Positions 1 to 12,053 of a stretch of DNA of 64,000 nucleotides are shown one piece after another (position 1 is the first letter of the stretch; each line of letters opens with the position of its first letter). This stretch comes from Candidatus Nitrotoga sp. LAW. Its GTDB lineage: Bacteria > Pseudomonadota > Gammaproteobacteria > Burkholderiales > Gallionellaceae. Below the pieces are notes generated by a model. It made no database searches. It saw only the letters and a list, made by a program, of their open reading frames with translations, and was not told where the DNA came from. Location of the stretch: positions 44,379 to 108,378 of the forward strand of contig QFXI01000026.1 of assembly GCA_003402315.1 (NCBI GenBank), written 5' to 3'. The translations under genes and the position numbers were made by a program.

Positions 1-1266
1 CGCATCTGCGACCTGCGTCTCGCCCATCCAGCAGGTCAACAGTGGTTTGCTGTGCGTGTTGGAAAGCTCGATCAGGATTTGCGCCGATTCCAGTGGCTTG
101 GTCATCGCCTGTGGCGTGAGGATGGCCAGCACGCCGTCCACATTTTCATCTTCCAGGCAAGCTTTGACTGCACGATGGTAACGGTTCGCTTGGGCATCGC
201 CGATAATGTCTACTGGATTGCCGTGGGGCCAATTGAGCGGTAAATGCTGGTTGAGATATTGAATCGTGGCCTCCGACAAAGTGGCCATCGTGAGCCCCAA
301 GTCGGCGGCATGATCCACCGCCATCACAGCGGGGCCGCCACCATTGGTGACGATGGCAAGGCGGTTGCCGACCGGGTGGAAGCCGCATGACAGCGCCTTG
401 GCGGCGGCGAACAGTTGCGTGATGGTCTGCACCCGCACCACACCTACCCGACTGACTGCCGCATCGAACACATCGTCCGCTCCAACCAGCGAGGCGGTAT
501 GTGACATCGCGGCTTTTGAGCCTGCTATATGGCGGCCGACCTTGATTAGAATCACTGGCTTGATGCGCGCGGCGGCACGTAGCGCGCTCATGAAACTGCG
601 CGCGTTGCGGATGCCTTCAATGTACATCAGGATACTGTGGGTATTAACGTCGGATACCAGATAATCAAGAATATCGCCGAAATCAACATCAATCGATAAA
701 CCCATGGATACCAGGTTGGAAAAACCTACGCCGTTGCTCTGCGCCCAATCCAGGATTGCGGTGCATAGTGCGCCGGACTGGGAAACGAACGCAATGTTGC
801 CGGTGTTCGCACCGCCCTTATTGAAGGTGGCGTTGAGGCCGATAGATGGGCACATGATGCCCAGACAATTCGGACCGACCAAGCGAATGCCATAACGGCG
901 TGCGGTTTCCAGCAATTCTTTTTCCAGTGCCTCACCTTCAGGGCCCGCTTCACCAAATCCGGCGGTGATAATGACCGCTGCCTTTACGCCGTGGATGCCG
1001 CAACTCTCGATGATGCACGGTACAGTCTGTGGCGGTGTGGCGATTACCACCAGTTCAACCGGTTCGCCAATGTTGGCAATCGAGGCGTAGGCGCGCTTGC
1101 CTTGCACCTCTACGTGTTTCGGGTTGACCGGATAAAGCAAACCATTAAAGCCGCTTCCCAGCATATTCTGAAACACGATTTGACCGACTGAGTCGGGCCG
1201 GTCACTCGCGCCAAATACAGCGACAGACTTGGGTGAGAATAGTGCGCTAAGGTAGTGTTTACCCAT
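1..1266 (-). CDS. Acyl-CoA synthetase (ADP-forming)/Pat-type CoA-binding protein, partial
   Basis: The reading frame is open from an ATG at 1266 to the window edge, giving 422 residues without a stop; the C-terminus lies outside. The N-terminus (SPKSVAVFGASDRPDSVG, residues 11-28) is a CoA-binding Rossmann domain. It is followed by a succinyl-CoA-ligase-like domain with VGPNCLGI (around 130) and VSQSGALCTA. The motif SHTASLVGADDVFDAA holds the histidine that is phosphorylated in ADP-forming acetyl-CoA synthetases, and NGGGPAVMA follows. The family either makes acyl-CoA and ATP reversibly or, when an ATP-grasp and GNAT domain follow, acts as a protein lysine acetyltransferase (PatZ/YfiQ type). 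The missing C-terminus would decide which. Retention of the His favours a catalytic synthetase module. It stands alone and diverges from the next gene. Confidence 0.9.
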   Translation of the reverse strand, partial: MGKHYLSALFSPKSVAVFGASDRPDSVGQIVFQNMLGSGFNGLLYPVNPKHVEVQGKRAYASIANIGEPVELVVIATPPQTVPCIIESCGIHGVKAAVIITAGFGEAGPEGEALEKELLETARRYGIRLVGPNCLGIMCPSIGLNATFNKGGANTGNIAFVSQSGALCTAILDWAQSNGVGFSNLVSMGLSIDVDFGDILDYLVSDVNTHSILMYIEGIRNARSFMSALRAAARIKPVILIKVGRHIAGSKAAMSHTASLVGADDVFDAAVSRVGVVRVQTITQLFAAAKALSCGFHPVGNRLAIVTNGGGPAVMAVDHAADLGLTMATLSEATIQYLNQHLPLNWPHGNPVDIIGDAQANRYHRAVKACLEDENVDGVLAILTPQAMTKPLESAQILIELSNTHSKPLLTCWMGETQVADA

Positions 1267-1386
1267 AGTTATGTTATATATTTTTTGATATAAAATAGTT
1301 TTTATAAAAATACCGTACAGCTAAATCTAAAGATATTTTTATAGCAGAAAACCGCATTCAGCCCGGGTTTGTCCAACAAACGGCTC

Positions 1387-1417
1387 AGATCGTGGCGTCG
1401 CTTCGTCCGCACGATCT
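1387..1417. repeat. Inverted repeat in a gene-free gap
   Basis: Within the 347-base gap between the synthetase and the methyltransferase, an 8-bp arm (AGATCGTG, 1387-1394) is perfectly repeated in inverse at 1410-1417 around a GC-rich centre. No T-run follows on either strand, so it is not an obvious terminator. The rest of the gap is AT-rich, carries the divergent promoters by position, and shows no coding sequence. Confidence 0.4.
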
Positions 1418-1613
1418 AGCCTTATTCGTCATTGCTTGGCAATTATTTTTTGAATTGTTTAGAATACCACTACCCCCTACTTTGCATAAATAACGTCAAC
1501 GATGGTGCGTAACATATCAGTAGGTATCATACGAAATAAATTTTTTGCGAAATGCAACATTAATTATTAAGTAGGAAACAGTACTTAGCGTACTTAGTCT
1601 ACAAGGAGACCGT

Positions 1614-2399
1614 GTGGAAAAGATTGAAAAGGATGTTGCTAAAGAATATTGGGAAAATCAGGCCAAAACCCATAAAGGTTCACATCTAGCATCTTGGAGC
1701 GATAACTTTATGATTGAACTTGAAATCGATGCCATAGGAGAGCATATATCAAGTGGGAATCATGTTCTTGACATCGGTTGTGCGAATGGATATTCCGCGT
1801 TCCAACAATTAGAACGGCACAAAGATGTTGGTTCTATTACGGGAGTTGATTTTGCTGAAAACATGATTAAACAGGCCAATTTGCTGAAAAAAGCTCAGTG
1901 GATCGGCGATATTATAAAGTTTGAAGTAGGCGACATTAACTCCTTACAATTCCCTGATGATACTTTTGATGTAGCGTATGCCACACGAGTGGTTACCCTT
2001 ATGCCTACTTGGGAAGAGCAACAAATTGCTATCAATGAATGTCTGCGGGTTGTTAAGCCAGGCGGTAAAGTGATTTTTTCTGAGCCCTTTTTGGAGCCAT
2101 TTACATTGCTCAATGCAATGAGGCAACTTAAGGATATGCCGCCATTGATCGAACATGACTCAAACCGATTCTTTAAGAAAGCTGTATTAGAGGAATTTTT
2201 CACGCAAAAGGGTTTGACGTTTAAGGTAAATGATTTCTCATCAATTTATTACTTGGGATCAAGATTTTTGAGAGAGTTAGTAACAGACCCGGCAGCATAT
2301 CCAGGCTTTAACCCAATTAACCGCATATTTTTTGATATAGAGAAAGACTTTTCTGGCGGCGGCTTTGGCATTCAGCAAGCTTATATTGTTACTAAATAA
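1614..2399 (+). CDS. Class I SAM-dependent methyltransferase
   Basis: The protein has 261 residues with a GTG start preceded by AAGGAG at 1603-1608. The Rossmann methyltransferase core is plain: motif [15 protein letters not shown] (about residues 46-59), the acidic strand-2 end [14 protein letters not shown], motif II around [21 protein letters not shown] (shown here only in part) and [13 protein letters not shown] for the post-II strand. This is a Methyltransf_11/25-type enzyme; the substrate cannot be read from the sequence. It ends 11 bases before fumC and may be co-transcribed with it. Base composition is clearly more AT-rich than the flanking genes, which suggests a later arrival. Confidence 0.85.
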   Translation: MEKIEKDVAKEYWENQAKTHKGSHLASWSDNFMIELEIDAIGEHISSGNHVLDIGCANGYSAFQQLERHKDVGSITGVDFAENMIKQANLLKKAQWIGDIIKFEVGDINSLQFPDDTFDVAYATRVVTLMPTWEEQQIAINECLRVVKPGGKVIFSEPFLEPFTLLNAMRQLKDMPPLIEHDSNRFFKKAVLEEFFTQKGLTFKVNDFSSIYYLGSRFLRELVTDPAAYPGFNPINRIFFDIEKDFSGGGFGIQQAYIVTK

Positions 2400-2410
2400 A
2401 AATATACTGC

Positions 2411-3793
2411 ATGACTCAAACCAGAATAGAGCACGACACATTCGGCCCCATAGAGGTTGTGGCAGACCGGCTTTGGGGCGCGCAAACGCAACGTTCGCTT
2501 GAACATTTCCACATTTCCTCCGAACGCATGCCGAAGGAACTCATACTCGCGCTCGCTATGGTCAAGCGCGCTTGCGCGTTGGTGAACCGCGATTTAAATC
2601 TATTAAATGCTGCCAAGGCGGATGCCATTGTGCAAGCGGCGGATGAAATACTGGCTGGCCAGCATACGCAAGAGTTTCCACTTTCTGTTTGGCAGACGGG
2701 TTCCGGTACCCAGACCAATATGAACCTGAACGAGGTGCTCGCTAACCGTGCCTCTGAACTGCTAGGCGGAAAATGGGGCAAAGACCGGCTGGTACATCCC
2801 AATGATGACGTGAATCTCGGTCAATCATCCAATGATATTTTCCCCACTGCCATGCACGTCGCAGCCAGCCTCAGTATCACTCAATCCTTGCTTCCCGCGC
2901 TACGCAAGCTGCGCTCGACACTGGAGGAAAAATCCCGCAATTTTGACGGCATCGTCAAAATTGGGCGCACACACTTACAGGATGCTACCCCGCTAACGCT
3001 TGGACAGGAATTTTCTGCTTACGTGACACAATTGGATTATGCAGAATCCATAATTAACGCTACCCTGCCCTCGCTTTGTGAACTTGCGGCCGGGGGGACT
3101 GCAGTGGGTACCGGACTTAACACACACGCCGAATTCGGGGAGCGCGTTGCTGCGGAATTGGCCCGCAGTACTAGCTTACCATTCAAAAGCGCTGCCAACA
3201 AGTTTGCGGCCCTAGCCGCACATGACGCCCTAGTGGCCACACATGGCATGCTCAAAACACTCGCTGCCGCTCTTATGAAAATTGCCAACGACATCCGCTG
3301 GATGGCTTCGGGACCACGCTCTGGCCTTGGGGAAATAAGTATTCCCGAGAACGAGCCGGGCAGCTCAATTATGCCGGGCAAAGTTAATCCGACACAATGC
3401 GAAGCTCTTACCATGCTGTGTTGCCAAGTATTTGGCAATGACGTTGCCATCAATATAGGTGGCGCTTCGGGAAATTTTGAACTCAACGTTTTCAAGCCAC
3501 TCATCATCCATAATTTCCAACAAAGCGTACGCCTACTTGCTGATGGAATGGCAAGCTTTGAGGCACATTGCGTGTCCGGCATTCAAGCCAACCACGAGCG
3601 TATTGCAGAACTTATGGAACGGTCGCTCATGCTGGTGACCGCGTTGACTCCGCATATCGGCTACGATAAAGCCGCCGAAATCGCCAAGCAAGCACACCGG
3701 GATGGCGGTACGCTAAAACAAACGGCGTTAATTTTAGGCTATGTTACGGAAGAAGAATTCGACTGCTGGGTGCAGCCAGCGAAGATGACTTGA
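2411..3793 (+). CDS. fumC: Fumarate hydratase, class II
   Basis: The 460-residue protein is the usual length for the homotetrameric, iron-independent fumarase that interconverts fumarate and L-malate in the TCA cycle. Diagnostic sequences include [12 protein letters not shown] near the N-terminus, GSGTQTNMN (about 96-104), [18 protein letters not shown] with the catalytic-site His, and the superfamily signature [11 protein letters not shown] at residues 317-327, which contains the catalytic Ser loop. Argininosuccinate lyase and aspartase share the signature, but the overall match ([27 protein letters not shown]) is to FumC. It converges on def, with 77 non-coding bases between the stop codons. 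Confidence 0.97.
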   Translation: MTQTRIEHDTFGPIEVVADRLWGAQTQRSLEHFHISSERMPKELILALAMVKRACALVNRDLNLLNAAKADAIVQAADEILAGQHTQEFPLSVWQTGSGTQTNMNLNEVLANRASELLGGKWGKDRLVHPNDDVNLGQSSNDIFPTAMHVAASLSITQSLLPALRKLRSTLEEKSRNFDGIVKIGRTHLQDATPLTLGQEFSAYVTQLDYAESIINATLPSLCELAAGGTAVGTGLNTHAEFGERVAAELARSTSLPFKSAANKFAALAAHDALVATHGMLKTLAAALMKIANDIRWMASGPRSGLGEISIPENEPGSSIMPGKVNPTQCEALTMLCCQVFGNDVAINIGGASGNFELNVFKPLIIHNFQQSVRLLADGMASFEAHCVSGIQANHERIAELMERSLMLVTALTPHIGYDKAAEIAKQAHRDGGTLKQTALILGYVTEEEFDCWVQPAKMT

Positions 3794-3870
3794 TCTATCT
3801 AAAAAAACTTAATGTACCAAGTCATCGCGCAGCTGAAAGCCTATTGTTCAATTTCACATTTCCACTTTTC

Positions 3871-4458
3871 TTACTCATCCACCAAATGTTGGTTTGGATA
3901 CAGCACATCAGTAAAGCCAAATTGGCTGAAATCGCGGATACGCATGGGATACAGAATCCCGTCCAGATGATCACACTCATGCTGTACCACGCGGGCATGA
4001 AAACCATTTACTGCACGGTCTATTAATACGCCATATTCATCCCGTCCCTGATAATGGATGGATTGAAAACGCGGTACCAACCCACGTAATCCCGGCACGC
4101 TCAAGCAGCCTTCCCATCCTTCCACCATATCTGGATTCAATATAGGATCTACATGCGAATCTACTACACTTGATGAACTACTTAATTTTGTTAGCGGAGT
4201 AATAACCGGATTGATCAATACCGTTTCTGGAACAATTTCGGCATCGGGATAACGCGGATTGAACCCCACACCAAAAATCACTACACGCAAATTCACGCCT
4301 ATCTGTGGTGCGGCCAGCCCCGCGCCGTTTAGCGCTTGCATGGTGTCGCGCATATCGGCCAATAAAGCGTGCAGTTCCGGCGTATCGAAATCCGTCACCT
4401 CTTCCGCACAAAGCAGCAAGCGCGCATCGCCCATACGCAATACTTCCCTAATCGACAT
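3871..4458 (-). CDS. def: Peptide deformylase
   Basis: The enzyme removes the formyl group from the N-terminal methionine of new proteins using a divalent metal. All three family motifs are present: GLAAPQIG (motif 1), EGCLSVPG with the metal-ligand Cys (motif 2), and QHECDHLDG, the HExxH motif with two His ligands and the catalytic Glu (motif 3). I chose ATG 4458 ([15 protein letters not shown], the canonical N-terminus, 195 residues). The frame stays open upstream to 4572, but that part overlaps mtiP and looks non-coding. The start overlaps the last 11 bases of mtiP, implying translational coupling. Motifs 1 and 2 are separated by an insertion rich in Ser ([13 protein letters not shown]), longer than in E. 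coli Def. Confidence 0.93.
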   Translation of the reverse strand: MSIREVLRMGDARLLLCAEEVTDFDTPELHALLADMRDTMQALNGAGLAAPQIGVNLRVVIFGVGFNPRYPDAEIVPETVLINPVITPLTKLSSSSSVVDSHVDPILNPDMVEGWEGCLSVPGLRGLVPRFQSIHYQGRDEYGVLIDRAVNGFHARVVQHECDHLDGILYPMRIRDFSQFGFTDVLYPNQHLVDE

Positions 4459-5194
4459 CAGAATCCACCACGCATTCAAGGATGTTCCGCACGCGCACCA
4501 TGGCAGGTTGTGCCACTGCACTGATCGTTTCCAAATGCACGCCATTGCGGCTGCTACCGCGACCGGCAGCATGATTCACCACCACCGCGATAGCGGCATA
4601 ATTCAAGCCGAGCTCTTTGGCCAGAGCGGCTTCAGGCATACCGGTCATGCCCACCATATCGGCACCGTCCCGCTCCAAGCGATTAATCTCCGCTGCCGTA
4701 TCCAGGCGCGGCCCCTGAGTAGCGGCATATACTCCGCCATCCAGGCAAGGGATGTCGGCACATCTGCCGGCATTCAGAATTTGTTGGCGTAGTTGCTGAC
4801 TATAAGGCTGGGTAAAATCAATATGCGTTACCGAGCAATCGCGCCCATCAAAGTAGGTGAACTCGCGCCCATAGGTGTAATCAATAATCTGATCTGGCAA
4901 CACAATCACACCGGGCAACAGGTCAGCACGGATCCCTCCAACTGCCGCGACAGAAATAATGCGTTGCGCTCCCTGTTCTTTTAACGCCCAAAGATTGGCA
5001 CGATAATTCACCTCATGCGGCGGGATCGTATGGCCGTAACCATGACGGGCAATAAACATTACCTCATGCTGGCGCAAGCGGCCAAAGGTAATCGCTCCGG
5101 AAGGTTCACCATAAGGCGTGCGCATCACCTGTCGATGTGATATTTGCAGGTTGGCCAGTTGTGTCAGTCCCGTGCCGCCAATAATTGCTAGCAT
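4448..5194 (-). CDS. S-methyl-5'-thioinosine/methylthioadenosine phosphorylase
   Basis: The protein has 248 residues and is a trimeric-type purine nucleoside phosphorylase of the MTAP/PNP class II family. IIGGTGL at the N-terminus and the phosphate-binding ARHGYGH with [15 protein letters not shown] are typical. The base-binding part is [17 protein letters not shown], and NHAAGRG replaces the NYAAG/NWAAG seen elsewhere. The MTGMPEA form is the one found in bacterial enzymes that prefer methylthioinosine. It would recycle methylthio-nucleosides from polyamine synthesis, passing hypoxanthine to the phosphoribosyltransferase gene directly upstream in the same operon. Substrate preference is inference; adenosine-type substrates are not excluded. 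Confidence 0.85.
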   Translation of the reverse strand: MLAIIGGTGLTQLANLQISHRQVMRTPYGEPSGAITFGRLRQHEVMFIARHGYGHTIPPHEVNYRANLWALKEQGAQRIISVAAVGGIRADLLPGVIVLPDQIIDYTYGREFTYFDGRDCSVTHIDFTQPYSQQLRQQILNAGRCADIPCLDGGVYAATQGPRLDTAAEINRLERDGADMVGMTGMPEAALAKELGLNYAAIAVVVNHAAGRGSSRNGVHLETISAVAQPAMVRVRNILECVVDSDVD

Positions 5195-5339
5195 TTGTTA
5201 TTACCTTTTGGAAAATCTAGGACTCATTAATTCAATTCCCGAATTACCTGCATTCCATAACCCAGGCAGTATAAATAATCATTATATACAATCAAAATGT
5301 AACAAGATAAATAGCATGTATTGCTTTAATGTGGCTGGT

Positions 5340-5888
5340 CTATTTTTCCCTCGTTGCGTAAACTGCGGGTAGATTACGCCACGCGCCATGTATGTCCATG
5401 CCGAAGCCGAATACAAAGCGATTAGGCAATTCTAACCCGACAAAATCGGCACGTATCGGCTTAACCTTTCCAGTCCGTTTATCAGCAAACACCGCACTGT
5501 AAAATTTGGTGGCACCCAAATCCAGCACACGCTGCTTAACTGCGGCCAGCGTTTCACCCTCGTCGAGAATATCATCCACCACCAACACCACACGGCCAGT
5601 TACATTTTCACGTGGCTCAACTTTCCAGTGTAAGATCCCGCCCTGCTGATTACTGCCATAGCGCGATATATGCACATAATCAAAATCGAGCGGAAAAGTA
5701 AGAAGTGGTAGTAACTGCCCAGTAAAGACCACCGCACCGCCCATTACTGATAGCAATAGTGGATGCATGTCAGCCAATACCGTATTGATTTCCCGCGCGA
5801 CGCTCATTACGGCCGCCTGCACTTCTTCAGTTGAAATAATCAACTCGGCTTGATTCAATATATCGCTCGCTTGCTGATTAGAGAGCAT
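5340..5888 (-). CDS. hpt: Hypoxanthine-guanine phosphoribosyltransferase
   Basis: This 182-residue type I phosphoribosyltransferase transfers the ribose-5-phosphate of PRPP to hypoxanthine or guanine. The PRPP-binding loop is VVLVVDDILDEGETLAAVK (about residues 100-118). The metal/pyrophosphate loop lies in LSVMGGAVVFTGQLL, and the base-recognition end is FVGLELPNRFVFGFGMD. The start codon overlaps the galU stop (TAATG), so translation is probably coupled. Together with the downstream phosphorylase it forms a purine-salvage pair: the phosphorylase frees hypoxanthine and this enzyme turns it into IMP. Confidence 0.92.
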   Translation of the reverse strand: MLSNQQASDILNQAELIISTEEVQAAVMSVAREINTVLADMHPLLLSVMGGAVVFTGQLLPLLTFPLDFDYVHISRYGSNQQGGILHWKVEPRENVTGRVVLVVDDILDEGETLAAVKQRVLDLGATKFYSAVFADKRTGKVKPIRADFVGLELPNRFVFGFGMDIHGAWRNLPAVYATREK

Positions 5889-6754
5889 TATTTGATTGTT
5901 GCCAAATAAGTGGCAAACTCTTCACTTAGTTCAGGATGCTTAAGGCCGAATGCCACTGTTGCCTTGAGATAGCCCAGCTTAGAGCCGCAATCATAACGAA
6001 TACCGTTAAACCTATATGCCAGCACTTTTTCTTCTTTTATCAACGCTGAAATCCCATCGGTTAGCTGAATTTCACCGCCCGCGCCCGCCTGTAATTTCGC
6101 CAAGTGATGAAAAATACGCGGCGTCAACACATAGCGCCCCACCACCGCCAGAGTGGAAGGCGCATCTGCCGGGCTGGGCTTTTCAACGATGGCATGTACC
6201 TGCTCCACACTCTGTTCCAGATTGCTACTACTGACTATGCCATAGTGGCCCGTCTGTGAAGGGGGCACATTCTCCACGCCGAGCACGGAACATTGATAGC
6301 GTTGATATACGTCTGTCATCTGTCTAATGATGGATATGTCCCCGGCGATCAAGTCATCAGCCAAAATCACCGCAAACGGTTCGTTTTGCACCACTGGCTG
6401 CGCGCACAGGACTGCATGACCGAGCCCAAGCGTTTCTGACTGGCGGATGTAAATGCAATTCACATGCTTGGGGATTACTTCCTGAACTGCACGTAATAGC
6501 TCGCTCTTGCCGCGCGCGAAAAGTTCAGCCTCAATCTCATAAGCCGTATCGAAATGGTCCTCAATAGCGCGTTTGTTACGGCCAGTGATGAACACCATGT
6601 CCGTAATACCCGCCGCCACCGCCTCTTCCACCGCATATTGAATTAATGGTTTGTCGACTACCGGCATCATTTCTTTGGGACTAGCCTTGGTGGCGGGCAG
6701 AAAACGGCTGCCCAATCCAGCTACCGGAAATACAGCCTTAGTAATTTTAGTCAT
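5888..6754 (-). CDS. galU: UTP--glucose-1-phosphate uridylyltransferase
   Basis: GalU makes UDP-glucose from UTP and glucose-1-phosphate, feeding exopolysaccharide and lipopolysaccharide pathways. The N-terminal nucleotidyltransferase signature [20 protein letters not shown] is present, as are [19 protein letters not shown], the metal-binding LADDLI and the C-terminal [13 protein letters not shown] chose ATG 6754 ([13 protein letters not shown], 288 residues) over an in-frame TTG 15 bases upstream because the ATG gives the family N-terminus. UDP-glucose is the likely feedstock for the glycan genes at 47.9-60.8 kb. Confidence 0.95.
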   Translation of the reverse strand: MTKITKAVFPVAGLGSRFLPATKASPKEMMPVVDKPLIQYAVEEAVAAGITDMVFITGRNKRAIEDHFDTAYEIEAELFARGKSELLRAVQEVIPKHVNCIYIRQSETLGLGHAVLCAQPVVQNEPFAVILADDLIAGDISIIRQMTDVYQRYQCSVLGVENVPPSQTGHYGIVSSSNLEQSVEQVHAIVEKPSPADAPSTLAVVGRYVLTPRIFHHLAKLQAGAGGEIQLTDGISALIKEEKVLAYRFNGIRYDCGSKLGYLKATVAFGLKHPELSEEFATYLATIK

Positions 6755-6805
6755 AATATTTTTCCACAACTTCCCGGCTAAAAATTTTCAAAAAACAATT
6801 ACGGT

Positions 6806-8857
<2,052 letters not shown>

Positions 8858-8873
8858 CTAATCTGAAAAAAAT

Positions 8874-9950
8874 CTAGGAAAACAGCCTGCGCGCCTGGGC
8901 GCTGCCAGCAATAATGTGGCTTGCCCGCATTTCAGCCTCAACAGCAGCAATGCGCTCACGGATTAGCGTAATGCTATTTTCGCTTAATGCCACATGGTTC
9001 GCATCCACTATAGTTGCGTGCAATTCGTCAGCCAGTTGTTGTGCCAAAATCACCATTTGATCAAAACCTAGTGTGGGCTGCTCCACACGTGGCACATCCA
9101 GCAGCAAAGTCAGGCCATCTACATGCAATTCTCCCAATGTATGGTGTTGGAATGGGGTATTATCTTCATTACACAGGCTGAACAAAGTTTGACCGTGCAT
9201 ATCAATTAAGTGAAATGCACCGTCCGCTTGCAAACTTAAATCGTACTGCTCAGCCACGCGCGCGATATCGTTGCCAGACAGGTTGTGTTTATCGCTGGGC
9301 AACATATTAAGGCCAATCATCTGATCTACACCTGCGCAGAATTTATCCAACTCTAGCGCGTACGCGGCGGTTTTTGCTACATCCGGTAGTACCACACTGG
9401 TATGCAATTGTGCTGCAATCATTCGCGCCAGCTCGCGAAAATCCATCAATTTAGCTTCACTCACCGCACCGGAACGATTTACCAATTGTAATGCCAGTTT
9501 AAACGAGGTATAGGCTAATGGACTATCCGCAATCACTTTCTCCCATTCGCCGCTCACAGCATTTAAACCGCACACATGAACGTTTTTACCAAAATCAAAG
9601 CGTTGCTGCCACAACAACGTTAGCGCATCCGCACCCGCCGGGTTTTTAGGCGAAATCACTGCAATGTAATCGGTTTTCTCATCCAGTAACGCACACATAG
9701 CATCTACCGTGTGCCCATGTTGCGGCTCATTGGGCAATATACTCATGGGCACGGCCTGTTCCATTTTCTCGACCAGCAGTTCATCTGTCTGAATTTCTTC
9801 AGCTGGGCGATACAACGCATCTTCATGCCTATGCTTGAACGCCGTACCAAACTTGCGCCGATACCGGTGTTGTTGCCACCAATTATAAATATATATTGTC
9901 AGTACCACGGCGATGCCGATACCGAGCAAGCTAATTTGTAGTTCACTCAT
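8874..9950 (-). CDS. zipA: Cell division protein ZipA homologue
   Basis: This 358-residue protein has the ZipA layout. An N-terminal transmembrane anchor (ISLLGIGIAVVLTIYIYNWW, residues 6-25) is followed by a basic stretch (RYRRKFG), a linker, and a C-terminal ZipA domain (about 225-350) with FHLIDMHGQTLFSL, GLTLLLDVPRVEQP and FDQMVILAQQLADELHATIVDA. ZipA tethers FtsZ to the inner membrane at the division site. The linker is not the Pro/Gln-rich type of E. coli. The identification rests on the C-terminal domain and on the position directly before ligA. Confidence 0.85.
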   Translation of the reverse strand: MSELQISLLGIGIAVVLTIYIYNWWQQHRYRRKFGTAFKHRHEDALYRPAEEIQTDELLVEKMEQAVPMSILPNEPQHGHTVDAMCALLDEKTDYIAVISPKNPAGADALTLLWQQRFDFGKNVHVCGLNAVSGEWEKVIADSPLAYTSFKLALQLVNRSGAVSEAKLMDFRELARMIAAQLHTSVVLPDVAKTAAYALELDKFCAGVDQMIGLNMLPSDKHNLSGNDIARVAEQYDLSLQADGAFHLIDMHGQTLFSLCNEDNTPFQHHTLGELHVDGLTLLLDVPRVEQPTLGFDQMVILAQQLADELHATIVDANHVALSENSITLIRERIAAVEAEMRASHIIAGSAQARRLFS

Positions 9951-10159
9951 AATTGGAAATATTACAGTAGATTAATTTTCTGCATACACGGCACGTTACA
10001 CCGTTATTATTGGATTATCGCAAGAGAGCTGAGAAATGGCAAAGGTCAGTGAACCCTATTATCGGCAAACGCCCGTATACGGTATACACCGCACCACCAG
10101 CGGCCATCTTTCTTGCGCCAGCCCTTAACACCAGCAATTGACTATCTTAAAAATTAGCC

Positions 10160-10187
10160 CTATAGTTAACTTGTTGGTTAACTATAG
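10160..10187. promoter_or_regulatory. ArsR-type operator: perfect 11-bp inverted repeat
   Basis: CTATAGTTAAC (10160-10170) and its exact reverse complement GTTAACTATAG (10177-10187) flank a 6-base spacer. The site lies 11-17 bases before the start of the ArsR gene, over the expected promoter/leader. ArsR/SmtB repressors of this SRPBCC-associated group usually autoregulate through such imperfect or perfect 12-2-12-like palindromes, so this is very probably the autoregulatory operator. The function is inference. Confidence 0.75.
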
Positions 10188-10203
10188 AATTGGATAAGTG
10201 CAT

Positions 10204-10581
10204 ATGTCCACGAATATCACCGTAGACCACCTCAGCGCGACCTTCTCCGCTTTGGCCGACCCCACCCGGCGGGCGATGTTGACGCGTCTGGCTAAGGGTG
10301 AAGCATCAGTTAACGAGCTTGCTGCGCCATTTGCGATGAGCTTGCCTGCCGTATCAAAGCACATCAAAGTACTGGAAAAAGCTGGGTTGGTCACTAAAGG
10401 GCGCGACGCGCAGTGGCGCCCCTGCCGTATTGACGCTGAACAGCTCAAAGTGGCGATGGACTGGATTGGTCAATACAAACAGTTTTGGGAGGAACGGCTA
10501 GACCGCTTGGATGCTTATTTGCTCACCCTGCAACAAAACCCTGACCCCGATATCAACCCCACCAAAGGAGAGTTAAAGTGA
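10204..10581 (+). CDS. ArsR/SmtB-family transcriptional repressor
   Basis: A 125-residue winged-helix protein from ATG 10204; a GTG six bases upstream is also in frame. The N-terminal half holds the [27 protein letters not shown] and the recognition helix [18 protein letters not shown]. No metal-binding Cys box (CxC) is present, so it is not a metal sensor of the classic type. It resembles the SdpR-like regulators that sit upstream of AHSA1/SRPBCC genes. Its last codons overlap the start of the next gene (GTGA), so the four to five genes that follow are probably one operon under its control. Confidence 0.88.
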   Translation: MSTNITVDHLSATFSALADPTRRAMLTRLAKGEASVNELAAPFAMSLPAVSKHIKVLEKAGLVTKGRDAQWRPCRIDAEQLKVAMDWIGQYKQFWEERLDRLDAYLLTLQQNPDPDINPTKGELK

Positions 10582-11102
10582 AAACCAAATCCAATGACAC
10601 ATATAGCCAATTCAACCCCAAACTTGACCTCACTTTTGAGCGCATCGTCGATGTCCCCAAAGAACTTGTTTGGCGCGCTTGGACTGAGCCGGCGCTGCTC
10701 AAACCATGGTTTTGTCCGCTGCCGTGGAAAACGATAGACGCTGAGATTGATCTGCGCCCAGGCGGCATGTTCCGCACCACCATGCAGTCGCCGGAAGGTA
10801 AGGACTTCCCCAATATCGGCTGCTACCTGGAAGTCGTCCCCAACGAAAAACTGGTCTGGACGAATGCCTTGTTGCCAGGCTTTCGACCCAGCACACCCAG
10901 CCCCACTTGCGGAGACGAACAGGTAGATTTCAAGTTCACCGCCATAATCGGGCTGGCAGACCACCCCAACGGCACACGCTACACCGCCACGGTGATCCAC
11001 GCGGATGAAACAGGTCGCGAGCAACACGCTGCGATGGGCTTTGAAAGCGGCTGGGGTACAGCGCTCAACCAATTGGTCGCGATGGTCAAGAAAGGCATCT
11101 GA
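10578..11102 (+). CDS. SRPBCC (AHSA1/CalC-like) domain protein
   Basis: The protein has 174 residues with a GTG start overlapping the ArsR stop codon. The fold is START-like (helix-grip), recognisable from [28 protein letters not shown], the second strand pair [20 protein letters not shown] and [14 protein letters not shown]. The C-terminal helix is [23 protein letters not shown]1-like proteins bind hydrophobic ligands or act as co-chaperones; no activity can be assigned. The gene ends 2 bases before the next SRPBCC gene. Confidence 0.88.
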   Translation: MKTKSNDTYSQFNPKLDLTFERIVDVPKELVWRAWTEPALLKPWFCPLPWKTIDAEIDLRPGGMFRTTMQSPEGKDFPNIGCYLEVVPNEKLVWTNALLPGFRPSTPSPTCGDEQVDFKFTAIIGLADHPNGTRYTATVIHADETGREQHAAMGFESGWGTALNQLVAMVKKGI

Positions 11103-11104
11103 CC

Positions 11105-12043
11105 ATGTCTGCCGTGGCCCCCGAGAAATCCAACGAGATTATCATCACCCGTACCGTAAAAGCGCCCATCCAGCGCATCTGGCAAATGTTCACCCAGCCC
11201 GAACACATCCAACATTGGTGGGGGCCAAACGGTTTTACCAATACGATTTTTGAGATGGACGTGCGTGTGGGCGGACTGTGGCGCTACATCATGCACGCAC
11301 CCGCCAACGCAGATGGTAGCCCAGGCACAAATTACAACAACTGGATTCGCTACACCACCCTCACCGAGCCGACTTTCATGGCTTACGAGCACGGCGGCGA
11401 CGACCCTGACCATGCCGAGTTCAACGCCACCGTGTCGCTGCAAGACTTGGGCGACCAGACGCAGGTCACACTGCGAATAATCCTGGAATCAGAAGCGCAA
11501 CGCAAAGCCATGGCTGAATTTGGCGCGATTGAAGGTGGCGAGCAAACGCTGGCGCGGCTCGATGCCTATTTAACAACCACCGGAAAACCCAATGAACTCA
11601 TCATCACTCGAACATTCAATGCGCTAAGAGCGTTAGTGTGGAAGGCTTGGACTGATCCCAAGTACGCGTTGAATTGGTGGGGGCCAAGCCACCATCCCGC
11701 AGTCAATGTGATGTGGGATGCGCGGCCGGGCGCCCGCTGGCGCAATTGTTTGCGTTCAGTTGAAACCGGGGATTTGTTATGGCACGGTGGCGAATTTCGT
11801 GAGGTGGTTGAGCCTGAATTATTGGTATTTACTTTTGCTTGGGAAGAAACAGGCGAGCGGGGCATAGAAAACTTAATCACTATTACACTTACCGAGAATC
11901 ACGAAAAAACGACCATGGTTCTAAGGCAAACACCATTTCAGTCATTATCCGAGCAAGAGGGACATAACGAAGGCTGGAACAGCACATTTGACCGTTTAGC
12001 GAACTATCTGACACTGCTACTTAATCATTTTCAGCAAAAATAG
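11105..12043 (+). CDS. Tandem two-domain SRPBCC (AHSA1-like) protein
   Basis: At 312 residues this is twice the usual family length. Residues about 8-155 form one AHSA1 domain (IITRTVKAPIQRIWQMFTQP, HWWGPNGFTNTIFEMDVRVG) ending in a short linker TTTGKP. Residues about 160-308 form a second (IITRTFNALRALVWKAWTDP, LNWWGPSHHPAVNVMWDARP). The same opening motif IITRTxxA and WWGP recur, so it arose by fusion or duplication of two single-domain genes. The two copies are diverged, suggesting different ligands or a pseudo-dimer. It belongs to the ArsR-headed operon. Confidence 0.88.
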   Translation: MSAVAPEKSNEIIITRTVKAPIQRIWQMFTQPEHIQHWWGPNGFTNTIFEMDVRVGGLWRYIMHAPANADGSPGTNYNNWIRYTTLTEPTFMAYEHGGDDPDHAEFNATVSLQDLGDQTQVTLRIILESEAQRKAMAEFGAIEGGEQTLARLDAYLTTTGKPNELIITRTFNALRALVWKAWTDPKYALNWWGPSHHPAVNVMWDARPGARWRNCLRSVETGDLLWHGGEFREVVEPELLVFTFAWEETGERGIENLITITLTENHEKTTMVLRQTPFQSLSEQEGHNEGWNSTFDRLANYLTLLLNHFQQK

Positions 12044-12053
12044 GAGGAAAACC

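Noticed and set aside
10036..10128. 30-codon frame before the ArsR operator, with two GTATAC repeats
   Set aside because: No ribosome-binding site at a proper distance and no protein-like features; it lies in a short inter-operon gap.
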